From: CAXSBA01 sp965277105
GTDB taxonomy: Bacteria > Spirochaetota > UBA12135 > COTS27 > CAXSBA01
NCBI GenBank assembly: GCA_965277105.1
Contig: OZ255710.1
Span: forward strand, 992,001 to 1,056,000
DNA length: 64,000 nucleotides
Direction of reading: 5' to 3'
Of this stretch, positions 45,326-53,836 are shown piece by piece; position 1 is the first letter of the stretch, and each line of letters starts with the position of its first letter. The notes beneath the pieces are model-generated. The model was not told where the DNA came from, did not search any database, and was given only the letters and a program-made list of their open reading frames with translations. The translations under genes and the position numbers were made by a program.

Positions 45326-46366
45326 ATGTTACCTCACTGGATTTTTCCTGTTTTTTTTTTACTCGCTTTACTAAGTTGCGGATTGCCTTCTTCTGCTGGT
45401 CTTTTTATTGAAAGGCCCACTTTAAGTGCTAAAATAACTGCCGACAAGGAAATTACCTTAAGCATAACGGGAAACTACTCCGCTGAAAACTATCCTGATT
45501 TTGATGGAGTTAATATTTATATTGGCGATGACAATACCAGCATTGAAAAAAGAATTATTTATCTTAGCAGTCAAGAATTTCTTCCTAGTTTTTCGGCTAC
45601 AGCTAGCGAAAATTTTGCAGCTAATATTGTTTTAAAAGACGAGTTTTCTTATCGCTACACCAGTAAAGCAGCAGAGCAAGATTATTTAGATGCTGGTATT
45701 GGCACGGAAAAAAATAAGTTACTTACTAAAAAATTTTATCCTTTAGAAACCTATTACTTTCAAGTAAGAGCAGTGAATAACAATGGCACTAGCAGTGCTA
45801 TCTCCGAAGTAGTTCCAGCGAAAATTCCTTTAATTATAGAACTTGATAATATTGACTTAACCGCCAAGCCAACGTTAAGTGATTTCAACCAAATAAATAC
45901 TGCTTTAAGCGAAGCATTAGAAAGAGAATTTGACGAAAGGCAGTTAACCAAAAAAGAAGATCTGCGGCAAGTGGATTTTAAGTTTGAAACTATTTTATTT
46001 CAAATTAATATGAATAACCTAGCCGAGTTTAATTTCCTTGCTGGATTAAACGAAGGTGCCCCTACCGATCAAATTGATATGATTGCCAACTCTTCTCCTG
46101 CTTCTATTTTTGATAGTCCAACTACTCCCAACAGTCAAGGGCGCTTCAGTTACTCGGGATATCAACCTGGCTTTTCTACTTATCCTATAACAACCAACTG
46201 GTACTATGGGTTTATTCTAACAGGAGATAGTGCGGAAAGTGAGGGACAAAGAAAAGACCTACGAATCTTTATCAATAGCCAAACAAGCACTACTTTAAAT
46301 ATAACTTTAGCTTATTACGATGAAGCCTATAAAATCGACATTGATAAAAAACAAAACTTTAATTAA
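45326..46366 (+). CDS. Putative lipoprotein A, between holA and lpxA
   Basis: The 346-residue protein has a lipoprotein signal ending 'LLALLSC' (Cys near residue 18). Residues about 25-165 look like a fibronectin type III-like beta domain ('YYFQVRAVNNNGTSSAIS'), where the neighbour has a similar domain. The second half is unlike families I know. Its 3' end overlaps the next lipoprotein gene by 47 bases in another frame, so the two are surely co-translated. A surface or periplasmic role is inferred from the signal only. Confidence 0.75.
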   Translation: MLPHWIFPVFFLLALLSCGLPSSAGLFIERPTLSAKITADKEITLSITGNYSAENYPDFDGVNIYIGDDNTSIEKRIIYLSSQEFLPSFSATASENFAANIVLKDEFSYRYTSKAAEQDYLDAGIGTEKNKLLTKKFYPLETYYFQVRAVNNNGTSSAISEVVPAKIPLIIELDNIDLTAKPTLSDFNQINTALSEALEREFDERQLTKKEDLRQVDFKFETILFQINMNNLAEFNFLAGLNEGAPTDQIDMIANSSPASIFDSPTTPNSQGRFSYSGYQPGFSTYPITTNWYYGFILTGDSAESEGQRKDLRIFINSQTSTTLNITLAYYDEAYKIDIDKKQNFN

Positions 46367-47300
46367 AATTTATATTTTCATTGCAACTTTCTGGGGATTA
46401 TTCTCCTGTAGTGCTTATGATTTAACCAACACCAGCCAAGTCTATAGTTACCCTAAGCCAGTTATTGAAAAACTCGCCATTGAAAACGATAGCCTTAAGG
46501 TTACCATTTCTCTTAATATGAGTTCTCGAGATGATTTTGAAAAGTACGTTATTTTTGCTACTGCTGAAAGCGATTCTTTTGATACTTTAACTTCTAAAAA
46601 CCTCAATGAGATCTCGTTAATTGCTACCAGTTCTCTACCTTTTTTCATCGCTGATACTAGCAAACCTGGTCTTGATGGCGGGTATGTGAATGATTTAACT
46701 TATAGCATTCCTTTAACTTCTAGTATTTTTCAAAAAAACAGCAACTATAAAATCATCGTTTTAGCTTGGGGAGAGAATGGAAAATACGCAAGTGCTTTCA
46801 ATAATAACGGTTGGGTTTTTTCGCCTTTTTCACAAGAAGCGACTTTTCATTACCGCCAAGAAAGAAAAGACATTGTCTTGGACCACTACTCTGAAAAGGT
46901 GAATAATAAAAATTACGGCTTTAACTTAGAAAATGGAAAAATAAATTTAGTTAATGCCAACGTAAGTGATGACGACCCACTTAGTAGCACTAACCAGCTT
47001 ATCTTTTATTTAACTCAAGGAGATGACTCAGTTGGGATGTTTTTCCCCAGTAATGGATCAGTAATTACTCCTTTAGGTTTTGTTGATGATTTAACCGAAG
47101 TAGGTACTGTCCCTTCATCTGGTTATTTAGAAAAAGGGAGACCTATTCCCATTAATAGAGGCAACTTATATGCCATCAAAAATCAAGACAATACTTTTAT
47201 GAAAATTCACGTCCGTAACATAGGCGAAAACGATAGCAGGAAAATCACTATTACTTTAGATGTTACCTACTCAATTATTCCCAATGAAACCAACTTCTAA
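46320..47300 (+). CDS. Putative lipoprotein B, paired with the preceding gene
   Basis: The 326-residue protein starts at ATG 46320 inside the previous gene. Its N-terminus has a basic part, a hydrophobic core and the lipobox 'LFSC' (Cys near residue 31). The beta-rich region has 'YKIIVLAWGENGKYASAF', comparable to the FN3-like region of the preceding protein. The C-terminus ends 'ITITLDVTYSI', resembling the end of its neighbour ('LNITLAYYDEA'), so the two are probably diverged paralogues. Function unknown. It overlaps lpxA by 17 bases. Confidence 0.75.
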   Translation: MKPIKSTLIKNKTLIKIYIFIATFWGLFSCSAYDLTNTSQVYSYPKPVIEKLAIENDSLKVTISLNMSSRDDFEKYVIFATAESDSFDTLTSKNLNEISLIATSSLPFFIADTSKPGLDGGYVNDLTYSIPLTSSIFQKNSNYKIIVLAWGENGKYASAFNNNGWVFSPFSQEATFHYRQERKDIVLDHYSEKVNNKNYGFNLENGKINLVNANVSDDDPLSSTNQLIFYLTQGDDSVGMFFPSNGSVITPLGFVDDLTEVGTVPSSGYLEKGRPIPINRGNLYAIKNQDNTFMKIHVRNIGENDSRKITITLDVTYSIIPNETNF

Positions 47301-48105
47301 CAACATTCACCCGACAGCTATTATTCACGAAAAAACCAATATTCATCCCTCAGTGACTATCGGGGCTTTCTCAGTTATTGAGGAAGGGGTGAGTATTCAA
47401 AAAAACACCCACTTAGCTAATCATGTAACCCTTAAAAAAAACACTACTTTAGGAGAAAATAATTTCATTCATAGCCAAGCCATCATTGGCGATGACCCAC
47501 AAGATTTAAGCTTTAACTCAAGCACAATATCAGGAGTAACCATTGGGGATAATAACGTAATTAGAGAAAGCACAACTATTCACCGGGCCACCAAGGAAAA
47601 CCAATCCACTACGATAGGAAACAATAACTTCTTAATGGTGAACTCCCATATAGCCCATGATTGCAAAATTCACAACCAAGTGATCATTGCCAACAACTCC
47701 TTAATTGCTGGGCATGTGGAAATATTCGATAAAGCTTTCATTTCTGGCAACTGCGCTATTCATCAGCACGTTCATATAGGGACTTTAGCTATGGTAGGTG
47801 GGCTAACTAGGGCGAATGCTGACATACCTCCTTATTCGCTCACTTATGGATTTGATGCCCTGTACAGTGGCTTAAATCTAGTGGGGCTTCGAAGGGCAGG
47901 TTTTCCTTCAGCAGTTATGCAAAAAGTAAAATCTTTTTATCAGCTCTACTACCAGCATACCCCTAGAAAATCACTAGAAATTTTAAAGGAAATTAAAAAT
48001 AAAAAAGAGTTTATCCAAGAAGAGGAAGTTATTTATAATTTTATCATTGAAAGCAAAAGGGGATTATTAAAATCTAAGGATTTTTTTAAAGATAAAAAAG
48101 AATAA
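47284..48105 (+). CDS. lpxA: UDP-N-acetylglucosamine acyltransferase (lipid A synthesis)
   Basis: LpxA adds the first acyl chain in lipid A synthesis. From ATG 47284 the protein has 273 residues and starts 'MKPTSNNIHPTAIIHE', as expected for the family. An upstream ATG at 47260 would only add eight non-family residues. The left-handed beta-helix hexapeptide repeats fill the first two thirds, with the catalytic His in 'VNSHIAHDCKI'. 'GLNLVGLRRAGF' is the family signature near the C-terminal helices. Other lipid A genes are not present nearby. Confidence 0.95.
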   Translation: MKPTSNNIHPTAIIHEKTNIHPSVTIGAFSVIEEGVSIQKNTHLANHVTLKKNTTLGENNFIHSQAIIGDDPQDLSFNSSTISGVTIGDNNVIRESTTIHRATKENQSTTIGNNNFLMVNSHIAHDCKIHNQVIIANNSLIAGHVEIFDKAFISGNCAIHQHVHIGTLAMVGGLTRANADIPPYSLTYGFDALYSGLNLVGLRRAGFPSAVMQKVKSFYQLYYQHTPRKSLEILKEIKNKKEFIQEEEVIYNFIIESKRGLLKSKDFFKDKKE

Positions 48106-48137
48106 TAATTTTTTCTATTCAAGAATACAATAATGTA

Positions 48138-49715
48138 ATGAAAATTAATAATGGATTAATTTCAGTTAGTGACAAAAAAGGGATTTTAGATTTTTCTAAG
48201 AAACTTTTAGCCCAAGGCATCAGCCTTTACTCTACAGGGGGAACCTACACCCAACTAAAAAAATTAAAAGAAATTGCTCCTTTAGAAAAGCTCTCCCCTT
48301 TTCCGGAAATCTTAAATGGTCGAGTCAAAACTCTCCAACCTCAAATTCACGCTGGCATTCTCTTCGACCGAGACAACCCCAACCACGTTAAAACCATTAA
48401 AGAAAAAAATATTATTCCTCTAGACTTAGTAGTGGTGAATTTATACCCTTTTGAAAAAAAGGTAAAAGCTAACAAAAACCATGAAGAGATTTTGGAAAAT
48501 ATTGATATTGGAGGAGTTACTTTATTAAGAGCCGCCGCTAAAAACCACAAATGGGTTACCGTCATTTGCGAGCCAGCAGACTACCAATTGTTTCTAAAAG
48601 AAATAGCTAAAACCGGAAAAACCTCTTTAACTTTTCGAGAAAAGTTAGCTAGTAAAGCCTTTCAACATACCCATAACTATGAAGAGATGATTGCTGGTTA
48701 TTTTCAAAAAAAAGTCAATAAAGTTGAACCCGTTACCTTGCGTTATTCCAACCAAAAAGAGTTGCGCTATGGAGAAAACCCTCATCAAAAAGCTGATTTT
48801 TTTTTCAACAGCCAAAAGGGAAAAAATAATTTAGGTGGTTTAAAAATCCTTCACGGCAAAGAGATGTCTTATAACAACTACCTCGACGTTGAAGCCGCTT
48901 TAAAAGTAAAAGAAGACTTTACTAAAGAAAACTTAGCGGTTATTATCAAACACCAAAATGCTTGCGGGCTAAGCGTTAGCTCTAATCTAAATAACTCGCT
49001 AGAACTAGCCTGGCAAGGAGATCTCATTTCTGCTTTTGGTTCTATTGTTCTGTTAAATGGCGAAGTAACTCCCACCATTGCTAACTTTTTTAAAGACAAA
49101 TTTATTGAAATTATTCTAGCTGAAAATTTCAACGAAAAAGCTTTAAGCATTTTACAAAAAAAGAAAAACTTAAGAATTATTCAATTCTCTACTAAAAAAA
49201 CAGAGGAAAAATACGAGTATCGAGTTATTACCAATGGGATGTTAAGGCAAGAAAAAAACCAACTACTCTACACTAAATTAGTCCTCCAAAATCAACCCCA
49301 AAAAGCAATTCCAGCAAGCAAGCAAAAACTATTTGACTTCGCAATAAAAAGTATTAAAAAAATAAAGAGCAATGCTATAGTAATAGCTATGGAGTTTAAA
49401 AAAAACGCCTTTATGCTAGTAGGGATGGGCTGTGGGCAACCCAACCGCTTAGACGCTATGCAGTTAGCTTTAACTAAAGCGGAAATGAATCTAAAAAGGT
49501 TATTCCCTAAAAACTACCCTAAAAAAATAAACGAATGCGTTTTAGTAAGCGATGCTTTTTTTCCTTTTAAAGACAATATTGAGCTAGCTAATCAGTTTGG
49601 CATAAAAAACATCATTGAACCAGGAGGAAGTATTCGCGACCAAGAGGTTATTGACACGAGTAAAAAATATAATATCAAATTATACTTTTCGCATATGCGG
49701 CATTTTTACCACTAA
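48138..49715 (+). CDS. purH: Bifunctional AICAR transformylase/IMP cyclohydrolase
   Basis: PurH carries out the last two steps of IMP synthesis. The 525-residue protein has the N-terminal MGS-like cyclohydrolase domain ('LISVSDKKGILDFSKKL', 'SPFPEILNGRVKTLQP', 'IDIGGVTLLRAAAKNH') and the C-terminal transformylase domain ('LRYGENPHQKADFF', 'VIIKHQNACGLSVS' and 'FPFKDNIELANQFGIKNIIEPGGSIRD' in part). The catalytic Lys-His of KHxNxCG is kept, though the usual Pro is Ala. purD lies about 7 kb downstream on the other strand. Confidence 0.96.
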   Translation: MKINNGLISVSDKKGILDFSKKLLAQGISLYSTGGTYTQLKKLKEIAPLEKLSPFPEILNGRVKTLQPQIHAGILFDRDNPNHVKTIKEKNIIPLDLVVVNLYPFEKKVKANKNHEEILENIDIGGVTLLRAAAKNHKWVTVICEPADYQLFLKEIAKTGKTSLTFREKLASKAFQHTHNYEEMIAGYFQKKVNKVEPVTLRYSNQKELRYGENPHQKADFFFNSQKGKNNLGGLKILHGKEMSYNNYLDVEAALKVKEDFTKENLAVIIKHQNACGLSVSSNLNNSLELAWQGDLISAFGSIVLLNGEVTPTIANFFKDKFIEIILAENFNEKALSILQKKKNLRIIQFSTKKTEEKYEYRVITNGMLRQEKNQLLYTKLVLQNQPQKAIPASKQKLFDFAIKSIKKIKSNAIVIAMEFKKNAFMLVGMGCGQPNRLDAMQLALTKAEMNLKRLFPKNYPKKINECVLVSDAFFPFKDNIELANQFGIKNIIEPGGSIRDQEVIDTSKKYNIKLYFSHMRHFYH

Positions 49716-49718
49716 AAA

Positions 49719-49952
49719 ATGAATAATCTAAACAAAAAAACTCAACAAAAAACTAACCATCTAGATAAGATAAAAAAAAAAAAACACTTTTTTAGTTTTT
49801 TAAGTTTGTATTTTTTGGGTTTTGCTTTTTTAGTAAGCATTAAAGAAACTATCAATCAAGATGGCTACCTACTTAGCGCTTTATTAGCTCCCGCTTTTAT
49901 TGCCATAGCTATCATTGGAGTTAGTTATTCTTTATATAAGAACAAGGATTAA
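49719..49952 (+). CDS. Small two-segment membrane protein
   Basis: The 77-residue protein has a Lys-rich N-terminus ('KIKKKKHFFS') and two hydrophobic segments (about residues 25-42 and 50-70). I do not recognise a family. It starts 3 bases after purH and ends 3 bases before greA, so it is translated in the same operon. Tight packing supports it being real. Confidence 0.6.
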   Translation: MNNLNKKTQQKTNHLDKIKKKKHFFSFLSLYFLGFAFLVSIKETINQDGYLLSALLAPAFIAIAIIGVSYSLYKNKD

Positions 49953-49955
49953 AAA

Positions 49956-50426
49956 ATGATTCCCATCACCAAAAAAGGCTATGATAAATTAATGAATAAA
50001 TTAGCGGAGTGCAAAAAAGAAGCAGAGAAACTTCCAGCTATTATTGCTAAAGCTAGAGCTAAAGGAGATTTAAAGGAAAACGCCGAGTACCACGCAGCTC
50101 GAGAAAAACAAGGAATGATTAATGCTCAGATTGGGAAAATCAATAGTGACTTACAAAACTCAAAAATGATTGATCCTAAAAATTTGCCAGCCGACTTAGT
50201 GAACTTCGGCAAGAGAATCACCCTGCTAAACTTGGATAAAAACCAAGAAGAAGTTTATATTTTAATGGGGCCTAACGAGAGCGAGGATTATGAAAATGGA
50301 TTATCCATTACCAGTGCTTTAGCTAAAAGTCTAATGGGAAAAACTTTAGAAGAAAAGGTCAGCATCACCCTACCTCAAATGACCAAAAACTACCTAATTA
50401 AAAAAATTGAATTCAACCAATTTTAA
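49956..50426 (+). CDS. greA: Transcription elongation factor GreA
   Basis: GreA rescues arrested RNA polymerase by stimulating transcript cleavage. The 156-residue protein has the N-terminal coiled coil with 'ARAKGDLKENAEYHAAREKQ', which contains the tip acidic residues, and the C-terminal FKBP-like domain ('VNFGKRITLLNL', 'ITSALAKSLMGK'). Length and motifs are normal. It sits between a small membrane protein gene and aroB. Confidence 0.96.
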   Translation: MIPITKKGYDKLMNKLAECKKEAEKLPAIIAKARAKGDLKENAEYHAAREKQGMINAQIGKINSDLQNSKMIDPKNLPADLVNFGKRITLLNLDKNQEEVYILMGPNESEDYENGLSITSALAKSLMGKTLEEKVSITLPQMTKNYLIKKIEFNQF

Positions 50427-50450
50427 AACTAATCTCTTAAAATAAATTCA

Positions 50451-51569
50451 TTGGCTTCTTCGCTAATTATAAAAACTGATTCTAAAAATTACTCCCTCGT
50501 TTTTGCTGAAGACAAATTGCAGGACTTTATCCTTAGTTTAAAAAAAAAGCACCCGAAATCTTTAATCACGATTATTACTGATGAAAATATTTTAAAGTTC
50601 TACAAAAATCAACTAAATTTTATCGACAAAAAAACTTTTTTTTTACTTACTCTTCAACCGGGAGAAAAATCAAAATCGATTACCAGTAAATTGGCCATTG
50701 AAGATTTTTTATTCCACAATAAAAATAATCGTCAAAGCGTTTTAGTGGCTCTAGGAGGTGGGGTTATCGGTGACTTGGTGGGGTTTGTCGCGGCTACTTT
50801 CATGCGAGGGATAGCGTATTATATGATTCCTACTAGCCTGCTCTCTATGGTTGATTCTAGTATTGGAGGGAAAACGGGCATTAATAATTCTTTCGGGAAA
50901 AATTTAATTGGAGCTTTTTACCAGCCGGAAAAAATTCTTATTGATACTTATTTTTTAAAAACTTTAGACTTAGAACAAATGAGAAATGGACTAGCCGAAG
51001 TGATTAAAGCTGGGATTATTAAAGATAACTCAATTTTTACTATGGTTAAAAAGCATAGCGATGCTATCTTTAAACAAGACAAAAAGTTTTTAATTAACGT
51101 TATCAAAAAAAGCATTAAGGTGAAAAGAGAAGTAGTGGCTAAAGACGAGAAAGAAAATAATTATCGTCGTATCCTTAACTTCGGGCATACCTTTGGCCAT
51201 GGGCTGGAGCTACTTTCCAAATACAAATTACTTCACGGTTTTGCTATTAGTTTAGGGATGGTTATCGAGGCTTTTTTTTCGTTGCGATTAGGGCTTTTAG
51301 CAGAAAAGGACTTCAAAGAGATTGTTGCTATTTTTAAAAAAGTTGGGCTACTTTATCGATTGAGCGAACTACCTTTTAAAATCTCAGCCAAAAAACTTTA
51401 CCAAATAATGCTTTTAGATAAAAAATCTACTGATAACAAGCTTTATATCAATACCATTAAAAAAGTTGGCGAAGTAAATAGCCATAACGGAAGTTATCGT
51501 CTACTAGTTCCGGAAGAAAAATTTTTCGAGTACTTTGCTGAATTTCAAAAAGCAGAAAAAACCTTTTAA
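50451..51569 (+). CDS. aroB: 3-dehydroquinate synthase
   Basis: AroB makes 3-dehydroquinate in the shikimate pathway, using NAD and zinc. The 372-residue protein has 'VALGGGVIGDLVGFVAATF', 'MIPTSLLSMVDSSIGGKTG' and the zinc-binding 'NFGHTFGHGLE' with a further His in 'LLHGFAISLGM'. 'GLAEVIKAGII' carries a metal-ligand Glu. The start is TTG at 50451, 24 bases after greA, with no clear ribosome site. It is convergent with the small gene at 51579. Confidence 0.95.
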   Translation: MASSLIIKTDSKNYSLVFAEDKLQDFILSLKKKHPKSLITIITDENILKFYKNQLNFIDKKTFFLLTLQPGEKSKSITSKLAIEDFLFHNKNNRQSVLVALGGGVIGDLVGFVAATFMRGIAYYMIPTSLLSMVDSSIGGKTGINNSFGKNLIGAFYQPEKILIDTYFLKTLDLEQMRNGLAEVIKAGIIKDNSIFTMVKKHSDAIFKQDKKFLINVIKKSIKVKREVVAKDEKENNYRRILNFGHTFGHGLELLSKYKLLHGFAISLGMVIEAFFSLRLGLLAEKDFKEIVAIFKKVGLLYRLSELPFKISAKKLYQIMLLDKKSTDNKLYINTIKKVGEVNSHNGSYRLLVPEEKFFEYFAEFQKAEKTF

Positions 51570-51578
51570 TAATTTTTT

Positions 51579-51857
51579 TTACTTGGATTTTTTAGTAAAT
51601 TTATTCAAATACAATTCTACTTTTTCTCGATTTTTTTCTTCCTTTAAATAAAGGTATAAAGTTACCACTCCCGAACCATCATAACCAGCTAATTTAAATC
51701 CAGTAGTGGTTGCTTGTTTGATAAGGATAGTCCCCGGAGGATAAGCATGACGACAATTTTCGTAAGGGCCGACAATGATTTTTTTCACGCTTTCTTGCTT
51801 GAGGATTTTTTTAACCCCTACTTTTACTTCCTTGAATAAAGTTTGGTGACGAGGCAT
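51579..51857 (-). CDS. Small conserved protein, possibly DUF2103-like
   Basis: The 92-residue protein contains 'IVGPYENCRHAYPPGTILI' and 'TTGFKLAGYDGSGVVTLYLY'. The Cys-His pair and the beta-strand-rich end resemble a small group of predicted metal-binding proteins (DUF2103), but I am not certain. No signal or membrane segment. It is alone on the minus strand, convergent with aroB and divergent from the accB-like gene. Confidence 0.6.
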   Translation of the reverse strand: MPRHQTLFKEVKVGVKKILKQESVKKIIVGPYENCRHAYPPGTILIKQATTTGFKLAGYDGSGVVTLYLYLKEEKNREKVELYLNKFTKKSK

Positions 51858-51995
51858 TAGATTATAAAAATAAAATTAATGAAAAGGATTTAAAATTTTT
51901 TAGAATTTTGCTTAAAATTATAATAATAGTAATTTAATAATAATTTTTTACTAAAATCCAAAAAATCTTTTTTTTTTACTTAAATGATTATACAA

Positions 51996-52001
51996 TATAA
52001 T
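51996..52001 (+). promoter_or_regulatory. -10 box of the accB-like/accC operon
   Basis: TATAAT lies 29 bases before ATG 52031. A Shine-Dalgarno-like GAAGG at 52020-52024 follows. A -35 match is not obvious in the T-rich run upstream. Confidence 0.45.
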
Positions 52002-52030
52002 ACAAAAATCTAAGATAAAGAAGGCGCTTT

Positions 52031-52459
52031 ATGAAAACCGAAGGCTTGGAAATTATATTACAATCAATTAAAAAAACAACTATCAAAGAAGTCGAAATTA
52101 AAAGCAAATTAACCCAAGTAAAAATTGTTCGAAAAGACGAAGAAATTAATAATCTTTCCGGCAAGCACATTCCCCCTCATCTTAATCAACAGATAAAACC
52201 AGTAGAAAATAAAAATAATTCTTTCGACATTTGTTCTCCTCAAATTGGTTTTTTCAATCGTTACAATCCTAAAACCAAGAAGCAGTATTTTAAATTACGT
52301 GATATTGTCAAAAAAGGCGATATTGTCGGAACGGTTGTTTCCATGCATATCCATAATGAAATTATTAGCAACTTTGATGGTAAGATAACGGAAATTTTAG
52401 TTGAACAAGATCAACCAGTAGAATACAACCAACCTGTAATAAGATTAACCAGTTTATAA
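52031..52459 (+). CDS. accB: Biotin carboxyl carrier protein-like, lacking the biotinyl lysine
   Basis: The 142-residue protein has the AccB layout: N-terminal helix ('EGLEIILQSIKKT'), strand ('EVEIKSKLTQVKIVRK'), linker, then a biotinyl domain ('ICSPQIGFFNRYNP', 'DIVKKGDIVGTV', 'FDGKITEILVEQDQPVEYNQ'). The hairpin that normally reads EAMKMMNEI is 'VSMHIHNEI' here. The lysine is replaced by His106 (codon CAT at 52346-52348). The protein therefore cannot carry biotin in the usual way. It is followed by a normal accC after 20 bases. It could be an inactive partner that regulates the carboxylase, as plant BADC proteins do, or a relic. Confidence 0.85.
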   Translation: MKTEGLEIILQSIKKTTIKEVEIKSKLTQVKIVRKDEEINNLSGKHIPPHLNQQIKPVENKNNSFDICSPQIGFFNRYNPKTKKQYFKLRDIVKKGDIVGTVVSMHIHNEIISNFDGKITEILVEQDQPVEYNQPVIRLTSL

Positions 52460-52479
52460 AAATTAGTAAAAAAAATAAA

Positions 52480-53832
52480 ATGAAAAAGATTAATAAAGTT
52501 TTAGTAGCCAACCGAGGTGAGATTGCTCTACGAGTAATGCGTGCTTGTAAAGAAATGGGAATTAAAACCGTTTCAGTATATTCTAAAGCAGATGAAAATT
52601 CTCTACATAAAAATTTTGCTGATGAAAAGGTATGCATTGGGGAAGCTCCCGCTAGCGCCTCTTATCTAAACATTCCCAACCTTATCGCTGCTGCCGAAAT
52701 AACTAACGCCGATGCTATTCATCCAGGGTATGGATTTTTATCAGAAAATGCCAACTTCGCCAAAGTATGCCAAGAAAATAATATTATCTTCATTGGCCCT
52801 AGCTCAGAAATCATTGAGCTTATGGGGAACAAGTCGAACGCTAGAGAAACGATGGAGAAAGCCGGAATTCCAACCGTACCCGGCACTGGTGTTTTAGCGA
52901 ATAAAAAAGAAGCCCTTAAAGAAGCTAAGCGAATAAAATACCCCGTTATGCTAAAAGCGTCTTCTGGAGGTGGGGGCAAAGGTATGCGGATTTGTAAAAA
53001 TAGTCGGGAGTTAGAAAAAAATTTTGAGTTAGTTCAAAGTGAAGCTACGATTAATTTTGGCAACTCGGATATTTATTTAGAAAAATATATTGACGAACCG
53101 CACCACATTGAAGTGCAACTCTTAGGCGACAAGTACGGCAATTACATTCATTTGGGCGAGAGGGATTGCTCTATTCAAAGGCGACATCAAAAGATTATCG
53201 AAGAAACCCCCTCCCCTTTTTTAAATGATAAAACCAGAAATGCCATTTTTGATGCCACCATAAATGGGATTAAAAATATTGGTTATGAAGGAGCTGGGAC
53301 CATTGAATATTTAGTGGATAAACATGGTGATTTTTATTTTATGGAAATGAACACCCGCATTCAAGTGGAGCATACTATTAGTGAACTTTATACCGCTATC
53401 GATATTGTCAAAGAGCAAATTAACATTGCCAATGGTGAGAAGTTATCTTATCAGCAAAATGAAATTATTTTCAGAGGGCATGTGATTGAATGCAGGATTA
53501 ATGCCGAAGATCCTTTTGCGAACTTTATGCCGAGTGTGGGAAAGATTTCTCATTACCACTTGCCGCAAGGGTTAGGCGTAAGAATTGATTCGCATGTTTT
53601 TAGTGGCTACGAAATTCCCCCTAACTACGACTCGATGATTGCTAAACTCATTGTTTGGGGAATTAACCGAGAAGAAGCAATTAACCGAATGAAACGCTCT
53701 CTAGAAGAAATTATCATTGATGGAGTAAAAACTACTACTCCTTTTCATTCACTAATTATTGATTCGAAAGATTTTAAAAGAGGTAATTTTTCTACTCATT
53801 TCTTAGAAAACTTTAAAATAAAAAGCAAATAG
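52480..53832 (+). CDS. accC: Biotin carboxylase subunit of acetyl-CoA carboxylase
   Basis: AccC carboxylates biotin on its carrier with ATP and bicarbonate. The 450-residue protein has 'KVLVANRGEIALRVMRAC', the substrate-binding 'HPGYGFLSENANFAK', the glycine-rich ATP loop 'LKASSGGGGKGMRI', 'ERDCSIQRRHQKIIEE' and the active-site 'FMEMNTRIQVEH'. After this, the usual Pro-Val-Thr-Glu reads 'TISE'. The ATP-grasp fold is complete, so this subunit looks functional even though the adjacent carrier lacks its lysine. Confidence 0.96.
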   Translation: MKKINKVLVANRGEIALRVMRACKEMGIKTVSVYSKADENSLHKNFADEKVCIGEAPASASYLNIPNLIAAAEITNADAIHPGYGFLSENANFAKVCQENNIIFIGPSSEIIELMGNKSNARETMEKAGIPTVPGTGVLANKKEALKEAKRIKYPVMLKASSGGGGKGMRICKNSRELEKNFELVQSEATINFGNSDIYLEKYIDEPHHIEVQLLGDKYGNYIHLGERDCSIQRRHQKIIEETPSPFLNDKTRNAIFDATINGIKNIGYEGAGTIEYLVDKHGDFYFMEMNTRIQVEHTISELYTAIDIVKEQINIANGEKLSYQQNEIIFRGHVIECRINAEDPFANFMPSVGKISHYHLPQGLGVRIDSHVFSGYEIPPNYDSMIAKLIVWGINREEAINRMKRSLEEIIIDGVKTTTPFHSLIIDSKDFKRGNFSTHFLENFKIKSK

Positions 53833-53836
53833 TTTT

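Noticed and set aside
47260..47283. Upstream ATG as start of lpxA
   Set aside because: It adds eight residues unlike the family, while ATG 47284 gives the usual start just before the first IHPTA repeat.
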